Origin: Jaapia argillacea MUCL 33604
Lineage: Eukaryota; Basidiomycota; Agaricomycetes; Jaapiales; Jaapiaceae
Length of the DNA stretch: 64,000 nucleotides
Direction: 5' to 3'
Assembly: GCA_000697665.1 (NCBI GenBank)
Contig: KL197718.1
Coordinates: 609,580 to 673,579 of the forward strand
This document shows, one piece after another, positions 1 through 12,300 of this stretch; the first letter of the stretch is position 1, and every line of letters begins with the position of its first letter. The notes beneath the pieces are model-generated. The model was not told the DNA's origin and ran no database searches. It saw only the letters and a list, made by a program, of their open reading frames with translations. Position numbers and translations under genes: made by a program.

Positions 1-314
1 CCGAAACGGACTCGGTCGGTCGCCCTCTCCTACCTCAATATCCAACTCTGGCAGCAGTCTCGTCAACGCACACTTCCCCCGAACCACGGCCGAACGGCTC
101 TATTGGCCTCCCTCACTTTGCTCACCTGCCCGCAGGCTCACTCCTTGCCCTCATCCCTTCTTCATCAGTCAAGGTCAAGCCCGACGGTGCGTTGGAGTTA
201 TCCGAGGAAATTTACAACGGCATTTTCATCCCATTGTTCTCTGAGCAGACCGGTCTAGCTACAGCTGTAAAGAAACTTACCACGGGTCGTAAAACTCCTT
301 CTGCAGGTGTCTAG
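1..314 (+). CDS. 3' end of an unrecognised protein-coding gene
   Basis: One frame (codons beginning at base 3) is open from the left edge to a TAG at 312-314, giving about 103 residues. The start lies outside the window. The peptide is rich in Pro and Ser in its first half and ends with a more regular stretch, including the motifs EIYNGIFIPLF and GLATAVKKL. I recognise no domain. It could be the last exon of a host gene or of a degraded element. The AT-rich, T-tract-containing sequence after the stop (355-400) is compatible with a 3' untranslated region. Confidence 0.45.
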   Translation, partial: ETDSVGRPLLPQYPTLAAVSSTHTSPEPRPNGSIGLPHFAHLPAGSLLALIPSSSVKVKPDGALELSEEIYNGIFIPLFSEQTGLATAVKKLTTGRKTPSAGV

Positions 315-1611
315 CCACTGTATTGCACTTATTAGCAGCTCTCCAGGTCTGTAGGAATTTTTTGCAATTTTTGGAGAATTTTTGCGATTTTTTTAGAGGT
401 TGGATTGAAAGTTCCGGTCTCCCCCGTCATCGGTGACGGTTGGGTACCGAGTTCCGGTCAGAACACAAGATATTCGTGGATTTCTTGGTCCGGTCTGAAG
501 TACGAAAATTCCAAAGATTTGGACCCAACCTATCCGTCTATTTTCAGGGGTCCTCTTCTTACCCCTCATCCCCAAACCCCTTGGGAGCTTGAAGATCCCC
601 TTTCCAATCCCCAGAACCTATCGCAGAACAGGGAGCGGACAACGACTGCAAGCAACACCTCAACTGCACTCTTGGACTTTGGGAACCCGCAACACGAATC
701 TATCTGCCTCTGAGATCGAGAACTCCGTGTCGGATGCTATGGAATCCTGCTGTGCTGGAGGATAAGTAGTCTTGAAACCAGAATGGCCGATGACCTGTCC
801 CCGCCTGGCGTTGATTCGTTTGGCTTTCATTGAACTAGTTGCAAATCCTGGGCTGATCCGGTATGTTCTTCTTTCGGTGCTTGATAAAATTGCTGGAACG
901 CACAAGACGACAGCGATCCACTCGTGATTCATGCCTGCGGGACAAACCGATTTAGGACCCACTTGTCAATTTTTTCAAACGACCCACAACTGGAGGCACT
1001 GACCCTGTATACCTCGGTACACGCAAGGCACATTGTCATCACAGACGTCTGCTGTTGTATTTCTTGTCCAGCTGTTCCCTTCCGCATCCTTGCCTCCGTC
1101 TCTTGGCCCTTGGCAAGCTGTCGACATCCGTATCCAACCGAGCAGGGAGCAAGGTTATTTTTCGTCACGGCCATCGGTACAGGAGACTCTGCCCCTGATC
1201 GTCGACGATTCAGAAACTGGACAGGCTTCCGTAATCGTGGGTCGCCTGAGCTGGTGGTTGAGTGGTCGAATCTAACATGAACTGCGACGGAGTCGTTGGA
1301 TATGCGACAAGGAACCCAAATGCTCGGCGCAACCTAATACTAGTCAAGGTGGATTCGTGAGTTTATCGATGGTATCGTGGAATCCTGTGGAATTTTGACA
1401 ATGCTGTGGTGTCGTAGCCTCATGTTCGCCCCCAAAGCTGGAGGTTGGGGCTGCACTGCTTTAAATCCCCCGTCTTCGTATAAATCTCCCCCAGTGCCTG
1501 TCCGGTCCGTTCTCTTCTCTTCTTCCTCGCTCTACCTCGTTTGCCATTGCCTTTAGTAGGAAAGTAAATCTGCTCAAACCCGGCATAGTGGATTTGCACA
1601 CCATTTTCTCT
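315..1611. other. Intergenic, no supportable gene
   Basis: Short overlapping open frames occur on both strands (for example 405-713 + and 660-962 -), but none is supported by a recognisable motif or a consistent exon chain. T-runs at 355-400 follow the preceding stop codon. The last ~100 bases are pyrimidine-rich (around 1500-1550), as often seen upstream of basidiomycete start sites, and probably belong to the 5' region of the next gene. Confidence 0.5.
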
Positions 1612-2812
1612 ATGGTACCAGAGTGGAGATTCGCATTTTACGCGGCCTGTCTCGGCCTCTCTTTCCTCTTCCTGTGTGCTCGCCGTTGGAGCGGGTCCTC
1701 CGTAGGTTCGAACCTTGTGGTTCAGGTCGAGCCAGAAGCTTTCCCACTATTCCCTTGGAAGAAGAAGCGAGTCGCAGATCTTTACCCAGGCCAGCTAGCT
1801 AACGGCAGGGAGGTCCGTGCTTTGGCGCTTAATTTCCTTCGTTGGCTTGTAACTCACACCATTGTCAGGTTGTTGTCCGATGTTTGCGATCTTCTCCTTC
1901 TCCACTAGTGTGTTTCGTTTTACTGGTGCGAGGGCTGAACGATTGTTTGTTAATGATGTTTCTCTAGCGGATACGACAGTTCTTGGACGCTCAGCATCGA
2001 CTCCAAAATCGTTTTGCTCCCGTCCTGGTGATAATTGGAGTTTCGAGCTGTTTTCCTCCCACACGAAGCCTTGTTACGCCGTACCATGGAGTCGATATCA
2101 TGCAATATCTTGAAGGTCACACCCTCAACCGTCGACAGCGGCTACGGTTGGTTCGTGATTTGCCACCCTATATTTGTTACATGGCTTGACCGATTGGTGT
2201 AGATCGTCCAAATGGCCGAGGGGGTGGCATATTGTCACAAGCTCCACTTAACACACGGAGATATTCGCGGGGTATGTAAAAGTGATTGTCCCTCATATGA
2301 AGTAGTGTTGACTCCCAGGCAGAGTCACGTTCTCGTTAACGATTTGGGCGTCGTCAAGTTGATAGCGATGCAGTTTCATCTCCTCTTATACAGAGATGCG
2401 TACAATCCTCCCTCGTACATCTGGGAATGGACTGCACCGGAATTGCTCCCGGGACAGATTGACGACGACGAGGCAGAGGTCGCTCCCACCTTTGCATCGG
2501 ATGTCTATAGTTGGGCAATGACCCTCTTGCAGGTATGGAACTCTGTTGTCAGTTCGAACAAGGGTCTTATGGTCTCGCTATCAGATATGGACGGGAAGGA
2601 AACCCTTTGCTGAGTTTCATATCAAGAACCTAGTTACCTTTCTCATTCGGCTCAAACAAAATCCCTCCATTGTGCTCGACCTCGCCCAACCGGACGACAT
2701 GCTGGTTGGCCTTTGGCACATTTTTCGGGATTGCTCCGACACTAATGCTGCAAGTCGACCGACGATGGAGGTGGTTCTGGCTAGGCTAGCTGCCGTGGAA
2801 CGCCAACTCTGA
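1612..2812 (+). CDS. Membrane-anchored kinase-like protein, probable pseudokinase
   Basis: Six exons (1612-1812, 1869-1907, 1968-2150, 2203-2271, 2323-2532, 2585-2812) give about 309 residues. I chose the ATG at 1612; the open frame runs back to a GTG at 1588. A hydrophobic segment near residues 7-22 (AFYAACLGLSFLFL) looks like a membrane anchor. The rest is a shortened protein-kinase fold: VVVR where VAVK is expected, HGDIRG then SHVLV for the catalytic loop (Asp kept, metal-binding Asn replaced by His), KLIAMQF where DFG is expected, then an intact WTAPELL and SDVYSWAMTLLQ. Loss of the lysine, Asn and DFG aspartate argues against normal phosphotransfer. A paralogue with the same intron positions lies at 5880. 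Function is unknown; signalling or scaffolding is inference. Confidence 0.75.
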
Positions 2813-5800
2813 TTGCGACGTGTTGCGTTGATGCTGGCTCCTTTGTCATTTGGAGCATTTTGTTCCACCCTCCACTTCCCTTCATTCATCTATCATGCCA
2901 TATTTCCTCGGCTTATTCTGTTGCACGTTGTAATAATATCATGCATGTACATAACACCATCCACTAAACCGTGCCTTACAATTCAGCTCAACAAAGGTGC
3001 GAACGAAGTTGAGATACATTCAACCAGCGAGAGTTGCAAGTGGTAACACGAAAAGTTTGACGCACGTGACCGTGACGTGTGAGTCGCGTGATCTGCGCAC
3101 GTCTGTTGATCATCCCAATCACATGCGATTGCTTAGGATCCCTTTCACATGCTATTGCCTTGAATGATAAAAGGTTCGACCGTACCCGCCATATTTCCCC
3201 ACCTCCCAGCTTCACAATTCACCTTTTCACTTCTCCACCTGTTCACCAACGGCTCCTCCCCATCCGTCTCCCGGTTAGTTGGACTGGGCTGAGTTTTGCT
3301 TGCAACCAGCCTGACTCCACTTGTCCCTTGGAGTGTTGAGGCAGGTAACGAGAGGGCATATCGCGGGAAAAGCTGGCTCTGCACTGACGAAAGTGGTTCA
3401 AGTGAGTGTCGTTGAGTGTCTGTGTTTCCGCCCTGTCCTCGGAGGGTCGTGTCTGATGCTGCCCGACCTCATGGACTCAGTTCACGGTTGTTGACGAGGC
3501 TGGCATTTACTGCGGAGGGATGATGTGACCTAGGGACAACCGGCAGAGGACTGGCTTCAGATGATGGGAACGGTACCGGAACTTGATTCTTCTCTCCCTT
3601 GTTTTTTTCTCCCTTTCTGTGTGTGTAGCCGGTTGGGAGATCCTTCTCGAGGAGAAATCCTCCTGGAGAACTCTCTCCCAACTTATTACGGTTGTTGCTA
3701 ATCAGACTTGGTCTTGACTCTTCGCGCCAGCGGTACTTCCATGGTTGGTTGTTTCGTCTTGACTAGTACTGTCTCCTTCGCCGATGCGAATTCTTGTTGG
3801 TTTTCGATCCTCAGGAGTTTTCCAGTCGCTTGTTCATTGTTTTGCGCCAATGTAGAGGTTCACTGTCAGTGCCATGAGTTTAGTATGCATGTATGGGCAC
3901 GACTTTCGCTGGGTCTGGTAGTCTCTGCTACGACGTACACGAGTTCATGACGTCGCAAACAATTGTTTTTTTTACACCGCCAATCCGGGACAAGAAAGGA
4001 GTGGTTACAACACCCTGTACATCGACAAGTTTCAGAGGTAATGTTGGCAAAGAAGGATGAGAATAAGAATGATCGTGACTCTGCCTCTGTTCACCGTACT
4101 TATAACGTCAAGCCTCGAACTGAAGGGCCTAGTGGTTTGATTACTGCTGGGGTTGCTCGAGTGAGGAGTACAACCGGTGAGGCAGTGACAATGACGTGGA
4201 TAACGAGAGACTTTCAAAGGAAAAGACTCAATCAATCAAACCGGACGAAAGATAAAGGACGAGACTTTCCTGAGTAGTCGGAAACCTAGGATGCCAACAG
4301 ACAAGATGTGGAAGGTAAAGGTCGGGGAGAATCTCTTGGTTGAGGCGATGCGGACAATATGGACGTGGACGTGAATGCAAGGTGGTCTGACGGATATACT
4401 AGGCAGATATCTGAGAGAGAGCTCGAGGTGACGATCCAAACGGTGTCGCCAGATTTGAAGAAAAGATGGCGATGCGAAAACAGGGCCAAATGCTTGGGAG
4501 ACTCGGACAGCGGGAACTCAAGAGCTGTTCATAGGTGCGATATTGTGACTCGCGGATGGTTCTGCAGCTCTGTCGACCGCTCAGTTATACCAAGTTGACG
4601 AAAACCGTTTGCGAAGGGTGGATTTGAGGTGCGCATTGGGTGCGCAAGGTGAGCTGCAAGGCGTTGTTAACTTCAAACATCTTGCTGTGACCAAAAATTG
4701 AAATACATATTTGTGACGCTTGCGTTTGATCCTCTTCCGTCATGTTCAGCTCCTCCTCCTTTTCGCCCTTTACTCTGCGGTTGTGCCAGCTACCGCAAGC
4801 GCTGGAGTATAGAAATCCCATATCAAATCGATACAAGATTGCGCGCTCGACTCCCTCAGACCAATTCTCTGCAAGGCTACCTTCGTTCAATGGCGCCGCT
4901 GGAGGCTTTCGTGGACGAGACGTCTGACCTCCAATATCGGGTGGTGACTGGGTCGTGAAGATTCTATGGATCTCGGTTTCTGCCTTGCTTGGGTTTGACC
5001 TGCGCTGTGAATGGACGGGGCTGCCACACTTCTTCAAGTTCACATGCGACAACGACACTGTACGAGACTGTACAGGGACCAGAAATCCGCGCACCCCCGT
5101 ATAAACGGAGCCCGATTTTGTACTTTGGTAAGTCCACGCAATATTGATGGCTTCTACCCGGTGACCGTCGCTGTCGGTTCTGACACCAGATGTCATTCAG
5201 TAATTCATTGAAGACAACGGGGAGTTCGACGTACTTCAGAGCTATCCTAATCTGTCACAGTCCGCACATATAATACGGAAGATCAATCGTCGATGACGAC
5301 CTGATCGTCCGAAGTTCATTTTGACACCCCTGGCAACATGGTCTGCTAGAGACTCTTCGACTATCCCCGTCTCTGCCCTCCAAACCATCGACGAGTGCTG
5401 GAACGAATTCGAAGTGCAGATCTCCACTTGGACCAAGCTGCACTCACCATCATGACCGGTGTGCCAGTGTTGCAACTGTCGAATATCGCTCCGGCCAACG
5501 GTCCTACCACCCAGACGTCGTCTTTACCAGCATATCCTCGACATTGGACGTCCGTGGTGACACTGCCGGTGAGCTCTATCGATGTTTGAGGGTTGGTCAG
5601 TTTGCTGGATCGACTTCTTCATGCCGATCGACGTGAGCTGCTGCATCCAGTTCCTCTTTTGGTCACATGCTCAGATGCAGAGCACGGTGGCGTCCGGTAC
5701 AGCCTGTTTGGCCTTAAAAGCGAGGAGGCGACGCGTTGGTTGTCTCTACAAACCATTCTCCACAATCTTATACACGTCAAATTTGCTCGCTGACGAGAGC

Positions 5801-5879
5801 GCCCTCCATTTCCTATTCTACCACTTAGGGTAGACTGCTCCCACCTCTATCTTTGACCCGCATTAAGGCCTGGGGAACA
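2813..5879. other. 3 kb without a confident gene
   Basis: No frame here shows a recognisable domain. The longest open frame is 4585-5196 on the - strand (203 codons), with no motif and no splice-compatible neighbours. Just upstream of the next kinase-like gene, + strand frames at 5395-5589 and 5593-5793 have protein-like composition (for example RRELLHPVPLLVTCSDAE). They could be decayed or unassigned 5' exons, but I could not join them to 5880 with good splice sites. The stretch may hold remnants of a third kinase-like paralogue; this is a guess. Confidence 0.4.
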
Positions 5880-6934
5880 ATGATGTCCTGGAGACAGACC
5901 ACCCGAGCTAATCTTGACATTGACGCGCTGCCTAACGGCCAACAGGTACTATCACATATCTATTCCGTAACTTTCATTTAGCGCTTGTCTTACCATTTAC
6001 CTTTCCAGGTCGTCGTGAAACGCCTGCGAAGAATGGGATGGATTCCAACAGTACGATCCGCGCTGATCTTGTGCATGTACTCTTTCCTAAGACTATATCC
6101 AGAGATTTTCTAATTTCCTGGCCGTTCAAAACACCCTTGGGATGAACGCAAACATTCATGTGGGGGCAGTGATCAACATTGTCCCAGATCCGTCCATAAT
6201 CTTGACAACGCCTCGCGGGATACCCGTCTTGGACTATCTCCAACATAGGCGCCCAAATGTCAATTATGCCGATCTTCTCGAAGTGGTAATTTGCCCACAT
6301 CCCGACGTCAAAATCCACGCTCACTCCATCTAGGTCATCCAGGTGGCAAAGGGGTTAGTGCATTGCCATGATCTCGGCATACTGCATGGGAGAGTTCGCT
6401 GCGTGAGTCCCACCATCGTCGTCACGACCCTGGGTTTTGATCTGGCGGCGCTTATCTCCAGTCTAACGTCCTTGTCGACGAAGATGGTCTCATCAAATTA
6501 GTGGACGTTGCCTCATATCTTCTCCATTCCGACGAGGGATATGATGTCGGAGATGTGGTCTTCTGGACTGCTCCCGAGCTGCTGGCGAACCGTGACGGGT
6601 CCGTCTCGCCTACCTCTGCCACCGACGTCTACTCTTTGGCTATGACTATTCTCGAGGTTAGCGTCTATTCACCGTACCTTTTCGTTCCACACTCTCATGC
6701 ATATCTACTTGGATGTAGATCTTTACTGGCGCGCCGCCATTCTCTGAGTTTAAACCCAGGGCAACTTCATTCGTGTTCAGGATGGAGTGGCGTCCTGGAA
6801 TGATTCCCCTCCTCCGAAAGCCGCCAGGTATTCCACTTGACCTTTGGAATATCCTCCAAGCTTGTTGGGACTGGGATGCCCCTCTCAGGCCAACCGCCTC
6901 CAGTGTTCTTCGTCAGTTGGAAGCACTTGCATAA
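5880..6934 (+). CDS. Kinase-like protein, probable pseudokinase (paralogue of 1612 gene)
   Basis: Six exons (5880-5945, 6009-6050, 6103-6285, 6334-6402, 6462-6656, 6719-6934) encode about 256 residues. Exons 3 and 4 are 183 and 69 nt, exactly as in the gene at 1612, and all five intron positions correspond, so the two are paralogues. VVVK keeps the ATP-anchoring lysine. The catalytic loop reads LHGRVR then CSNVLV, so the catalytic Asp is replaced by Arg although the downstream Asn is kept. DFG is replaced by DVA. WTAPELL and TDVYSLAMTILE of the C-lobe are intact. No glycine loop or membrane segment is visible before the first exon, so either the N-lobe is truncated or upstream exons exist around 5400-5800. 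Likely catalytically dead; role unknown. Confidence 0.7.
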
Positions 6935-7352
6935 AATCACACCTTGTCCAGGCTTGGCGTATGAATCGCACCGGTCATTACCTTACACGGTCCCTTTTCT
7001 CACCTTCATCTATTCCCCATCTGCCATCGTGGAGGGAGATCTTGGGCCCCTCATATTGGATACCTAGACTTCATTTTCATTGTAGCACTGCTCCTGTACG
7101 ACAACGATACACCCGACCACAGAGTGACCCTGTCTTTTATGCCGTTAACTTAGGCAATATCTCTACACCTCTATAGCCCCAGTAGACTTTCTGCTTCAGC
7201 CGACAGTTCTCTCTCCTCTATCAGAGCTCCTGTCGAGTTCTCACAGCCTCACAATGCCCGGTCGCGCCACGTGGTTGATTGAGATGCCGAGGGTCCTCAT
7301 CATCATCCTTTGCCATCATCGTCAGCCTTCTGGTATCATTCGTCCACCAGGG
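6935..7352. other. Intergenic and OMA1 5' region
   Basis: No separate gene is seen. An ATG at 7254 lies in frame with OMA1 and would add 33 residues, but that extension does not resemble a presequence; the sequence up to 7352 is therefore treated as 5' untranslated region or promoter. Confidence 0.5.
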
Positions 7353-9196
7353 ATGTTTTCGGTTACATCGAAGCTTGCTGCCTCCTCCACATTGCGCTCT
7401 TCTGTTGCCGCCAAACAATTGTCTTGGCGCACCTTCTCTCGACTGTCTCAACAGAACTTGCGGCCGACACTCCATCCTGTCTGTAGACAGCCCCTGCCCC
7501 TAGCTGTCCGCTCAAGCGCATTCTCTTCGTCCAGTCGGTCAAAAGCGAAATATGCTCGCTTCACATCTGATCCTCAACATCCGTTGGATGTGTCCAAATG
7601 GGATAGACCAATGAAGATTTTTGCCGTGTTCATTGGAGGGAGCGCCGTTTACTATTTCGTTCAGTGAGTCCCCTCTGTCTTTCCTATACGTTCCCATGTG
7701 GCTTGGGGGTCGTCGGCGTTCTCTAGCTTTCACTCGACAAACTCGCGAGATCACGTGACTGGTGTACAGAAATTTCAAGTGGAGTTTCCTGTTGGTTTCT
7801 GTGGAATCAACAAAGTACACCAAACTGTCAGAAGAACGCTGACACGCAACATTTATGTAGCCTGGAGCAGGTGCCGGAAACCGGGCGTTGGCGGTTCATG
7901 GATATCAACCCAAAGTTTGAGACCAGAGTGCGTGCCTTTCCCCTCTACTCCCTCACTTACCATTAAATTTCGTGATTTCACACCTTTCCGCCAGCTTGCA
8001 CAAGAAGCCCAGGCAGAACTGGTTCGAGAGTTCCATGGCAAAGTCTTACCACCCAATCATCCTCTCACCCGCCATGTTCGACGAGTTGTCACCCGAATCC
8101 TCGATTCCAACAACTTGGGCCACCTGAAAGACACAGAAGCCCCCTTCCTAGCATCCCAAGCCAACCGAGATTCGAATGGCACAGAAGGCGGCGACCATCC
8201 CGACGATTGGGTCATCTCTGGTCTGAGGAGAGGAGAGGAGGTTGCACCAGGGGCTGGCGGAAGAGAGTGGAATCTAATGGTAGTCAATGATGATAAGGTT
8301 GTCAATGCCATGGCTACTTATGGTGATTGTGTTTCATAATATGATGGGTTCCGTATTGACGATGAGTGGTCTTCAGGCAACGTTATTGTCTTCACCGGTA
8401 TCCTACCCGTTTGTAAAGACGAGCAAGGGTTGGCTGCTGTCCTCGGCCACGGTTCGTTGCCAGCCATTCTAGATGAGACCTCGGCTAATTGAAGGGTTTC
8501 CAGAGATTGGTCATGTTGGTATGTCATTCCGAACCCCGATCTCTTCTCAGGTGACATTTCAAACTCACAGTGGCACGACATGCATCGGAAAACTACTCAA
8601 GAATGAAAATCCTCCTTTTCGTAGCAACTCTCCTCAACATTGCCGGACTTGACTTTGGATTCTCCAGGTTGCTTACAAAGTTACTTGTTGACCTGCCAAA
8701 CAGCCGGCTGATGGAGACTGAAGGTCGGCCAAGTTATCGGCATTCTGCCTCATTCCTGCCCTTGACACTATTGCCTTCTTTAGCGGACAAAATCGGATTG
8801 CGACTGAGCGCGAAGGCTTGCTATGACCCTCGAGCCGCCCCTGAGTGCGTCGTTCGTGCTATTCACTCTACCATTGCTCACAGCTAAGGCAGAGTGTTCA
8901 CACGAATGGGTCAACTGGAAAAGGCCCAAGGTAGAATTAACTTGGATTTCTTGTACACTCATCCCGCCAGTTCGAAACGTGTCGAGGTATGATTTCAGAA
9001 AAATTCCTGTTCGGGTTCCTCATTGACGGTGGTCGAATTATTGTAGGCTCTGAATGAGATGTTGCACGAAGCGTACGCTATCCAGGCGGCTACCCCGGAA
9101 TGTGGTCAGACAACAAGTTATATGGAAGCCTTCCGAGACGTGTTCGGCTCTGTCAAGTCACCTATCTCCAGTGGCGCAGAGTGGAGGTTTAACTAG
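7353..9196 (+). CDS. OMA1: Mitochondrial metalloendopeptidase OMA1 (M48 family)
   Basis: Nine exons (7353-7663, 7861-7927, 7995-8322, 8377-8451, 8504-8518, 8571-8723, 8784-8844, 8893-8986, 9047-9196) join in phase to about 417 residues. OMA1 is a zinc peptidase of the mitochondrial inner membrane involved in stress-dependent quality control and protein processing. The N-terminus is rich in Ser, Arg and Lys without acidic residues, as in a targeting presequence. A membrane segment (KIFAVFIGGSAVYYFV) follows near residues 88-103, then the family motif LEQVPETGRWRFM. The zinc site is HEIGH followed by VVARHASEN; it is assembled across two introns, with exon 5 only 15 nt long. A second hydrophobic stretch follows, then YDPRAAPEVF and the conserved tail THPASSKRVE. 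The gene converges on WDR48, with 194 nt between the stop codons. Confidence 0.93.
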
Positions 9197-9390
9197 CTTA
9201 TCGTTGTACTTGTGATAGAACGATTTATTATATAGTTACCGTCGACGTACGATCTCCCACCAGCTTGTATTCAGCCTCAGCGAGGATGAAGAATGAGGTC
9301 GTACTCCGTGGTTTACGGCGGGGTGAAGGACCTCGTTGATGAAACCGTACAAAAAAACAATAAACAATGGGGGTGAATATTTGGCTAATG

Positions 9391-12300
9391 TTATGATGCT
9401 GCTGCGCTCGGGTGGAGCAGATGTCTATCTTCGTGAGGAGTCCGACGTCGGTAGTGCATCACCAACTCAGCTGTTTGTCGCCAGACATACTGCCGCACAG
9501 CTGCCAGTGTCATGTCGAGAGGCAAGACGTAATCATTGCACAAAATCTCAAACTGATCCTCAGCCCTGGCCCGAGATGTAGAATCACGCCCTTTGCTCGA
9601 CTCGAAAGACGATCGGGGAGTATGTCCAACGTTTCCTGCCATCCGATCTAGCTTATCTTGGACCTGAGTAGACGAGGGTGAGTTGGTAGAGCAAGACTAG
9701 TAGTAAGGCAAGCATACGTGATAGGCAATCTTCCGAATCCTGAGGAAGCGGCTTGCTGTTAATTTCGATTGGGCGCTAGGAAGATTGTGAGATCTCGTCG
9801 AACAATAGGATGAGTGGAAGATGGCAACTGACGTGTTGAGCAACTCAGGCAACCTCTCCTCGTGGGGATGCCTACTGGGGTAGGGCAGTAAAACGAAGCT
9901 GAGCTTGGTCACTGGTATAGGTGGTACCCTGTTGGTCAGGAGGAACTCGAGCAACCAGAAGGGCATGCTCTCCTCCAGGCTGTGGACGTCAAATCCAGCA
10001 CTCGAGATGGTGCCCCGATACAGGGTCCTCCATCCCGGCGACGCTTCCTCCGATATAACGATAGAGGTGTGCAAGGGTAAAGGCAAAGGCGGAGCTTCGG
10101 AGGAGCTTGGAGGAGTCAATGGACCCAGAATTAGAGCTTGGACTGGTGACCTCAACTGATTTGGCCCCGGTGTAGTGGTGTCCTAGGGAGGTAAACGGTC
10201 AGAGACAGCCAACAAAAGGAGCAAGAGCAAAAGAGGAACTAACGTCGGCGGGAGTTGCAGGAGCGTCTCCAGGACCAAGCGTGCCCCCAGGAGTCGAAAC
10301 AGTGGACACATCGCTGGCACGCTTAGTGCTCTTCCCAAAGTGTCGAAGCTTGCCCATAAAACCTCCCGGCGTGCTAGGTGTCTGAGGAACACCATTGTCG
10401 TGAGAGGTTTTGTTCTCATCGGGTGTTGTGGGACGCCCGCTGGAAATGGATCCCCCTCGCGCCCGTAACGAGAAATAGTCGCTGGAGCTGACGGGAGGGG
10501 CCGTCGCAACAGTACTGACCAAAGGCCGAGGCATGGGCGTAACCTCGTGGCTCCCAGCTAAGGCTGTTGGTGATTGTGGGATGGGTGAAAGATTACTTTC
10601 TTTGGTTATGGGGTGTAACTGTATGAGGGGTGTCAACAGAGGCGAGGCACGCGCTGAAGGAGGAATATGCGGAGATATGGCAGGAGTCATCGTGGGTGAT
10701 GCCAGCACAACGCTATAAGGAGAATTTGCGCTAAATGACAGATCCTGCATGGAACTTTTCCGAGAAACAAAGCCTGCATAACCATTGAGATCGATAAATG
10801 AAGGAGCGGCCCCTCTCTGTAATGTCCGATGATGCGCAGGGTCGTAGCCATGTTCTTCGCGTATCCGGCGTGCGGCGGCGCGCTGTTCTTCACGAATAAA
10901 TCCTATGAAGAGATTCCTCAACACCCATTTACCAATATTGACTGAACGGATCTTCCTCAGTTAGTTCGAAAATTGGCAGGTGGACAGGAACAACTCACGC
11001 CTAGCTTCATCCCCGAAGTGCCTCTCGGATCCATACCCTGCTTCGTCAGCGTAGATCTCCGCTTCAAAGCACTTGTCATTCAGATGGACGGTCAGGACCC
11101 CAGTCTTGGTGTCCACAGCAGACCATGACATGACGACGGCTTCTCCTTCTATTCTCTCCCTTACCGTTTCCAACGCCTCCCTAGGACTGTGCTCTTGTTC
11201 ACTGTAAGCCGCACCGCCAACGCTGCTTCCATCTCCTGTACTTCCTCTGAAACTCGCCGCGGACACATCCTCAGGAGCATACTTTCCCAAACATACTCCC
11301 TTTACGATGTTCCACACAGCCACTTGCCCAGCAGTATCGACGGTGAGAGCGTGCATTCGATCATTCAATATGATAGAACGGACGAGACCATGATCTCCCT
11401 CCACGACATCGTCGGGGTGGGTCACAAGTGGTATAGCATCGCCAGCAACTTCTCTCTCCTCGTAGTCGGCCCTAGCACTGTTCACTGGTAAGGCGTAGTC
11501 TTCAACAACTCGGGAATTCATGGTGTCGGTCCGCATTGAGACAGAACTGGCCAAATGAGGTTGTTGCTGTTGAAAGGCGGCTTGGAGTGGCGTACGGGAA
11601 GGGAGAGCCCGCGGAACAGACATAACCGATGCGGCAGAATAGAGCGTTGCCACTTCGGGATCCCGTCCTCGACCCAAGCCCTGGAAGGGAGTGAAAGGAT
11701 CATTGGGAGAACTGAGTCTCACAAGACTCTCAAACGGAATCCCAAACAAGGTATCCCCCCCGGTTACTTCTCTATGGTCTTGATTGAGAGCTGATGCATA
11801 TGATCCTGCAACGGAAGGTGATAGAGAGGCGCGAGGTCCTCTCGGTGACGGTGATCGATTAGAGAAGTCGGTAAAGGGATTCGGCGAGGCGCGAGGCGGG
11901 GATCGAGGCCTTTCAATATCCAGAGAGTTTCGCTTCCTTGTGAGGGAAGGCGGCATAAGTTCCCCAGGGCTTTCGACGTCGGGTGAGCCTACTAACGACG
12001 ACGGTCTTACCGACCGGCGAACGGGTATGCGCCAACGCTTGATGCTAGAAGTACCTGAGGCAGTCCAAAGGAGTTGGTCGTCCATGGCCACGATTTTGTT
12101 GATCCCGTCTGCCGATGCCATGCCCCTTTCGCTTGTGTCTTGACAAAGAACGACACATTCTCCTTCTGAAACATCCGAGCAGTCTTCGACATCGACTCTG
12201 CATACAAGGCCGGATCTATCGCCGGAGTAGAATACCTCCAGAGATGGATGGGACGAGAACAGGGACCAAACCGAATCCGTGTGATATGTGAATGTGTGAA

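Noticed and set aside
1588-1611. GTG start for the first kinase-like gene
   Set aside because: Nuclear fungal genes normally start at ATG; the ATG at 1612 is in frame and still precedes the membrane segment.
4585-5196. 203-codon minus-strand open frame
   Set aside because: No domain, no start context, no splice partner; composition does not resemble the real genes here.
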